Origin: Ga0077560 sp046330395
GTDB lineage: Bacteria > Actinomycetota > Thermoleophilia > Miltoncostaeales > Miltoncostaeaceae
Assembly (NCBI GenBank): GCA_046330395.1
Contig: JAXLSS010000012.1
Coordinates: 26,017-90,016 of the forward strand
Reading direction: 5' to 3'
Length of the DNA stretch: 64,000 bases
The translations under genes and the position numbers were made by a program. Positions 60,942 to 64,000 of this stretch are shown piece after piece. Within the stretch, counting starts at the first letter, position 1. Each line of letters begins with the position of its first letter. Under the pieces are notes generated by a model that saw only the letters and a program-made list of their open reading frames with translations, was not told the DNA's origin and made no database searches.

Positions 60942-62134
60942 TCAGCCCACCGTCCAGCCCACCCGCCGGATGTTGCCGGCGCGGTCGGTGAGCCGCAGCA
61001 CGAGGTGGCGCGGCAGGCGCCCCAAGGACGCCGTGGGGATGGTGAGCCCGAAGCGCGTCACAACGGCCCGCGCGGTCACGTCCACCCCGTTCGCCCGCAG
61101 CCGCGTGGTGCGGGGGTCCACGCCGGTGCCGCCGGGGTCGTCGTGGAAGGTGGCGGTGACCACCAGGCCCGGCGCGCCGCCGTCGGACGGTCGCAGCCGG
61201 GTGACCACGGGTGCCCGGTCCCGCACCGCCCCGGGCGCCGCCGGGGCCACCGGCAGGGCCGCACCGCTGAACGCCAGCACCGCCAGCGCGGTGGCGAAGG
61301 CGTCGGCGGGACCCCCCGCCGTCTCCGCCAGGGCCCCGTCGGGGCGCTGACGCGCCCCCAGCAGCCCCAGCGGCCCCCGCCGCGGCGCCACACCGGGTCG
61401 GTGGGCCGCTGGCGCCCACAGCGCCAGTGTAGCCCAGGCCGTCTCCACCGTGGAGGTGGGCCCGCCGGGCACCACCGGGAATACCCGCCGTCGGGGCCCT
61501 GCGCGGCCTGCAGCCAGGCGCGGGCCGCCCGCAGCCGCGCGTCATCGGCCGGCGTGTCCCACGCCACCAGGGCCTGAACCACGGCGGCCGTGGCCGCGGT
61601 GTCGGATGCGTTCCCCGGCGCCGAGGGCCAGCCGCCCTCGGCGGTCTGGTCGGCCCGCAGCGCGTCGAGCATTGGCCCGGGTGCCGGGCCCCCGGCCGCG
61701 GCCAGCCCCAGCGCCACCCAGGCCCGGTCCAGGTCGCCCAGGCCGTCGCCCTGACCCACCGTGCCGATGGGCGCCAGCGCCGCCACCGCGGCCTGCTGGT
61801 CGGCGGCGGTGAGCAGCCGGGCGGCATGCGCCGCCACCAGCCACCGCCCGAGGCCAAGTGGGGATCCCGTGGGCATCGGGCCCACGGCGGCGGCCACGGT
61901 GCGCGCCCCCAGCCGCCACGCGCGGGGGTCTTCCCCGGCCCCGGCGACGGCCAGTGCCGTCCACGCGGCGATGGCGTGGACCCGCTGAGGCGTGTCACCC
62001 GGAGTGCTGGGCACACCCGTGCCGGCCCGCCGCATGCCCGACAGGGCGTCCAGCGCCTGGCCCGCGGCGCCCCGGGCGTGCGCCGGCACCACGGCCAGCA
62101 CCGCCACCGCCAGGGCGGCGGCCGCGGCCCGCAT
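60942..62134 (-). pseudogene. Secreted prenyltransferase/terpene-cyclase-repeat-like protein, frameshifted
   Basis: The first part (62134 to about 61478) has a signal peptide (AAAAALAVAVLAVVPAHA) and alpha/alpha-toroid repeats (WTALAVAGAGEDP, LDRAWVALGLAAAG, GGWPSAPGNASDTAATAAVVQALVAW, GPDGGYS). The remainder, in another frame from about 61475, continues VVPGGPTSTVETAWATLALWAP and a C-terminal domain (RLRPSDGGAPGLVVTATFHDDPGG, LRLTDRAGNIRRVGWTVG). One missing base after GGYS restores the protein of about 396 residues. It could be real decay or an indel error at the CCCGG run. Function unknown. Start overlaps the RraA-like stop (TGATG). Confidence 0.75.
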
Positions 62135-62784
62135 CAGGGGCCCGTGAGCGAGGCGGCCCGGTCGGCCACGGCGTCCCTGCTGCGCTCCACCACGGCGCGG
62201 TCGGCCTCCTCCAGCGCGGCGGCCTCGTGCATGACGCGCTCGATGAGCGCCGCGGGCACCACGACGGCGCCGGAGCGGTCGGCGTGCACCCAGTCGCCGG
62301 GGATCACGGTGACGCCGCGCACCTGCACGGGCACACCGGACGCCGCCGGCGTGAGGAGGGTGTTGGCGGGCACGATGGCCTCGCCCGTCGCGTGGATCGC
62401 CAGGCCCGCCTCGGCCAGCTCGTGCAGGTCGCGCAGGCGGCCGTCGGTGAGGACGCCGGCCACGCCCTGGAACGCCGCGCGCGTGAGCTTCTTGCCCCCG
62501 GCCAGCGCCCCGTCGGGGTGCCCGCCGCACGACATCGCCAGCACCCGGCCCGCGGGGTCGTCGCCCACGGCCTCGTAGTAGGCGCGCGCGAAGTCGCGCT
62601 GCCCCAGGTCGGCGCGGTACGGCAGGAAGCGGATGGTGGCCGCCGGGCCGAACAGGACCCGGTCGGGGGTGGGCGTCGCCAGGCCCACGATGGCGCAGGG
62701 ATGGTCATGCACGCGTACCAGCACGTCGTGCAGAGCGCTGCTGGACACCAGCGGCAGCAGTTCACGGAGGGCGGCCCGGTCCAT
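62134..62784 (-). CDS. RraA-like / HMG-aldolase-family protein
   Basis: 216 residues. The signature GGKKLTRAAFQGVAGVLTDGRLRDLHEL and LTPAASGVPVQVRGVTVIPGDWVHADRSGAVVVPAALI match the RraA/4-hydroxy-4-methyl-2-oxoglutarate aldolase fold, where Arg and Asp of DGxxRD bind substrate. Some members are aldolases or oxaloacetate decarboxylases, others only bind RNase E. The N-terminal half (PDRVLFGPAATIRFLPYR) is typical. Role unresolved. Confidence 0.87.
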   Translation of the reverse strand: MDRAALRELLPLVSSSALHDVLVRVHDHPCAIVGLATPTPDRVLFGPAATIRFLPYRADLGQRDFARAYYEAVGDDPAGRVLAMSCGGHPDGALAGGKKLTRAAFQGVAGVLTDGRLRDLHELAEAGLAIHATGEAIVPANTLLTPAASGVPVQVRGVTVIPGDWVHADRSGAVVVPAALIERVMHEAAALEEADRAVVERSRDAVADRAASLTGP

Positions 62785-62795
62785 TCGCGCACAGC

Positions 62796-63680
62796 CTACG
62801 GGGCGGGGACCCGCAGCTCGTACATGGGCTTGCGATCCGTGTCACGGAACCCCCGCCCGCGGTGCAGCGCCAGCGAGGCGGCGTTGGAGCTCAGGATCAG
62901 GGCCTCCACCTCGCCCATCCCCTCGGCGGCGGCCACCGCCAGCGTCCGCAGCAGCATCCACCGCGCCAGGCCGCGTCCACGCGCCTGCCTGACGGTGCCA
63001 ATGCCCTCCACCGTGCCGCCGGCGTCGGTGCGCAGCCCGAACACGAACGCCGTGGGCCGGCCGGCGCCGTCACGCAGCATGCCGGTGGCCCCGGGCCACG
63101 CCTCGTCCCCGTCCATCAGGCCGTCCAGGTCGTCCCCCGAGATGGGAACGCTGTGCGGATGCCCCTCGAACACGTCGTTGTAGATCCTGCGGAACACCTC
63201 ACGCTCGCCCCGTCCCACCCCCGTCCACCGCGTACCGGGCGGCGGGGGGCCGGGATCGGGTTCCCGGTCCACGCTCCGCACCACGCGCAGGAAGTCGTCG
63301 GTGTGCACGAACCCAAGCGCGGTGATGGCCTCCAGCTTGACGGCCTGATGCGGTGGGCACGACATCCGCATCCCGGTGACGCCGTGGGTGCGCGCCAGCG
63401 CCACGGCCCACTCAAGCAGGGCGTCGGCCGCCGGGCGGTGATCGGTCCACATGGGCCACACGAACATCCAGGGCGGCGCGGTCACGGCCGCGAGCAGCCC
63501 CACCACCTCCTCGTCGCGCACCGCCACGGCGACGTCGCGACCGTGGGCGTACACGTCCCCGGTGAGGCGGGATGCCGCCTGCGCGGGCGTCCATCCCGGA
63601 TCCGGAGCGGCCAGGCGTGCGCTGAGCGCGGCCACCGCCGGGGCGTCCTGCGCCCGCCAGGGCCGCACGCGCACGCTCAC
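62796..63680 (-). CDS. Tandem GNAT N-acetyltransferase
   Basis: 294 residues, two GNAT-like halves. The first (about 1-145) begins VRVRPWRAQDAPAVAAL; the second (about 150-294) has the acetyl-CoA loop GIGTVRQARGRGLARWMLLRTLAVAAAEG and ends SSNAASLALHRGRGFRDTDRKPMYEL. The second half carries the catalytic-looking features; the first looks degenerate, as in Eis- or MshD-like double GNATs. GTG start overlaps the upstream oxidoreductase stop. Confidence 0.88.
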   Translation of the reverse strand: MSVRVRPWRAQDAPAVAALSARLAAPDPGWTPAQAASRLTGDVYAHGRDVAVAVRDEEVVGLLAAVTAPPWMFVWPMWTDHRPAADALLEWAVALARTHGVTGMRMSCPPHQAVKLEAITALGFVHTDDFLRVVRSVDREPDPGPPPPGTRWTGVGRGEREVFRRIYNDVFEGHPHSVPISGDDLDGLMDGDEAWPGATGMLRDGAGRPTAFVFGLRTDAGGTVEGIGTVRQARGRGLARWMLLRTLAVAAAEGMGEVEALILSSNAASLALHRGRGFRDTDRKPMYELRVPAP

Positions 63681-64000
63681 GCGGCGTCCATAAGCGCCCG
63701 CAGCACGGCGAGCTGCTCGGCGGGGCGGTCCCCGAGGCCCCGCACCACCAGGGTGTCCACGCCCGCCTCGCGCAGCGCCCGCAGGCGCGCGGCCACGGCC
63801 GCCGGTGCGCCGATGAGGGTGAGCGCCTCCAGCAGGTCGTCGGGAACCGCCGCAGCCGCGGCGTGGCGGTGGCCGTCCAGGAACAGATCCTGGATGCGCG
63901 CGGCCGCGCCGGCCCAGCCCAGCCGGGACACCACCTCGGTGTAGAAGTTGGCACCGCGGGGTCCCATGCCCCCCACATAGAGGGCGATGTCCGCCCGGGC
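63677..64000 (-). CDS. LLM-class (F420/FMN-dependent) luciferase-like oxidoreductase, C-terminal part
   Basis: Open to the window edge; 107 codons are visible. ARADIALYVGGMGPRGANFY, RIQDLFLDGHRHAAAAAVPDDLLEALTLIGAP and VDTLVVRGL match the C-terminal end of F420-dependent LLM oxidoreductases, common in actinobacteria. The cofactor-binding N-terminal barrel lies outside the window. Stop overlaps the GNAT start (GTGA). Confidence 0.82.
   Translation of the reverse strand, partial: ARADIALYVGGMGPRGANFYTEVVSRLGWAGAAARIQDLFLDGHRHAAAAAVPDDLLEALTLIGAPAAVAARLRALREAGVDTLVVRGLGDRPAEQLAVLRALMDAA

Overview
The window is very GC-rich, gene-dense DNA with many ATGA/GTGA stop-start overlaps and frequent GTG starts, typical of an actinobacterium. 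Two secreted paralogs at 9.4-10.7 kb resemble a family I associate from memory with Thermoleophilia (Solirubrobacterales-like lineages). SOS boxes of the form CGAACATAYGTTCG, a PPi-type phosphofructokinase of the Amycolatopsis kind and PHA genes fit that placement, but lineage is an inference. No rRNA, tRNA, CRISPR array, prophage or insertion sequence was recognised.

Layout. 0-2.8 kb: a two-component system and a small operon of two tiny membrane-anchored proteins, an ApbE flavin transferase and a haem-binding transmembrane reductase. 2.7-9.2 kb: GH63 glycosidase, TetR/MFS pair with two operators, aldehyde dehydrogenase. 9.4-21.3 kb: paired secreted proteins, a GGDEF/HD-GYP protein, Nudix and GNAT enzymes, phosphofructokinase, topoisomerase III, an ArfB-like GGQ protein, nitroreductase and a second GGDEF/HD-GYP protein. 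21.4-33.4 kb: SOS mutagenesis genes (imuB, a DUF6504-like gene and, 7 kb further on, dnaE2), each controlled gene having a LexA-type box directly against its ATG. Between them lie a deacetylase, a C-N hydrolase, sulfate activation (cysD, cysNC), a diguanylate cyclase and azlCD. 33.4-37.2 kb: hipBA and vapBC toxin-antitoxin modules flanking two secreted proteins. 37.2-41.2 kb: methyltransferase, class III alcohol dehydrogenase with a metallo-beta-lactamase-fold hydrolase, and a serine hydrolase. 41.2-49.2 kb: a single-chain acyl-CoA carboxylase of about 1840 residues, divergent from a KAS III with an extra N-terminal domain, followed by a strongly structured probable RNA. 49.2-58.4 kb: a polyhydroxyalkanoate (PHA) locus. 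58.7-64 kb: LacI regulator, CAP protein, Fe-S carrier, a frameshifted secreted protein, RraA-like protein, GNAT and the end of a luciferase-like oxidoreductase.

How the genes work together. The PHA locus has two different synthases (class I-like and class III-like with a small partner subunit), a phasin with its own regulator, a MaoC/PhaJ hydratase carrying a PhaF-like AAKP tail, 3-hydroxyacyl-CoA dehydrogenase, crotonase and thiolase, so beta-oxidation intermediates could be routed into PHA. A PadR regulator and an XRE regulator each sit beside an obvious palindrome over a promoter. The PhaB-position reductase is frameshifted and lacks the SDR catalytic Tyr and Lys.

General observations. 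Many genes have a TANNNT hexamer 6-10 nt before the start codon, implying leaderless transcripts. Three genes show frame disruptions (near 9992, 52153 and 61476), which may be real decay or indel errors in the assembly. The most unusual items are the structured RNA candidate (48884-49139), the PhaJ-AAKP fusion, the operator-abutting SOS genes, and a pair of c-di-GMP proteins in which complementary active sites are degenerate.
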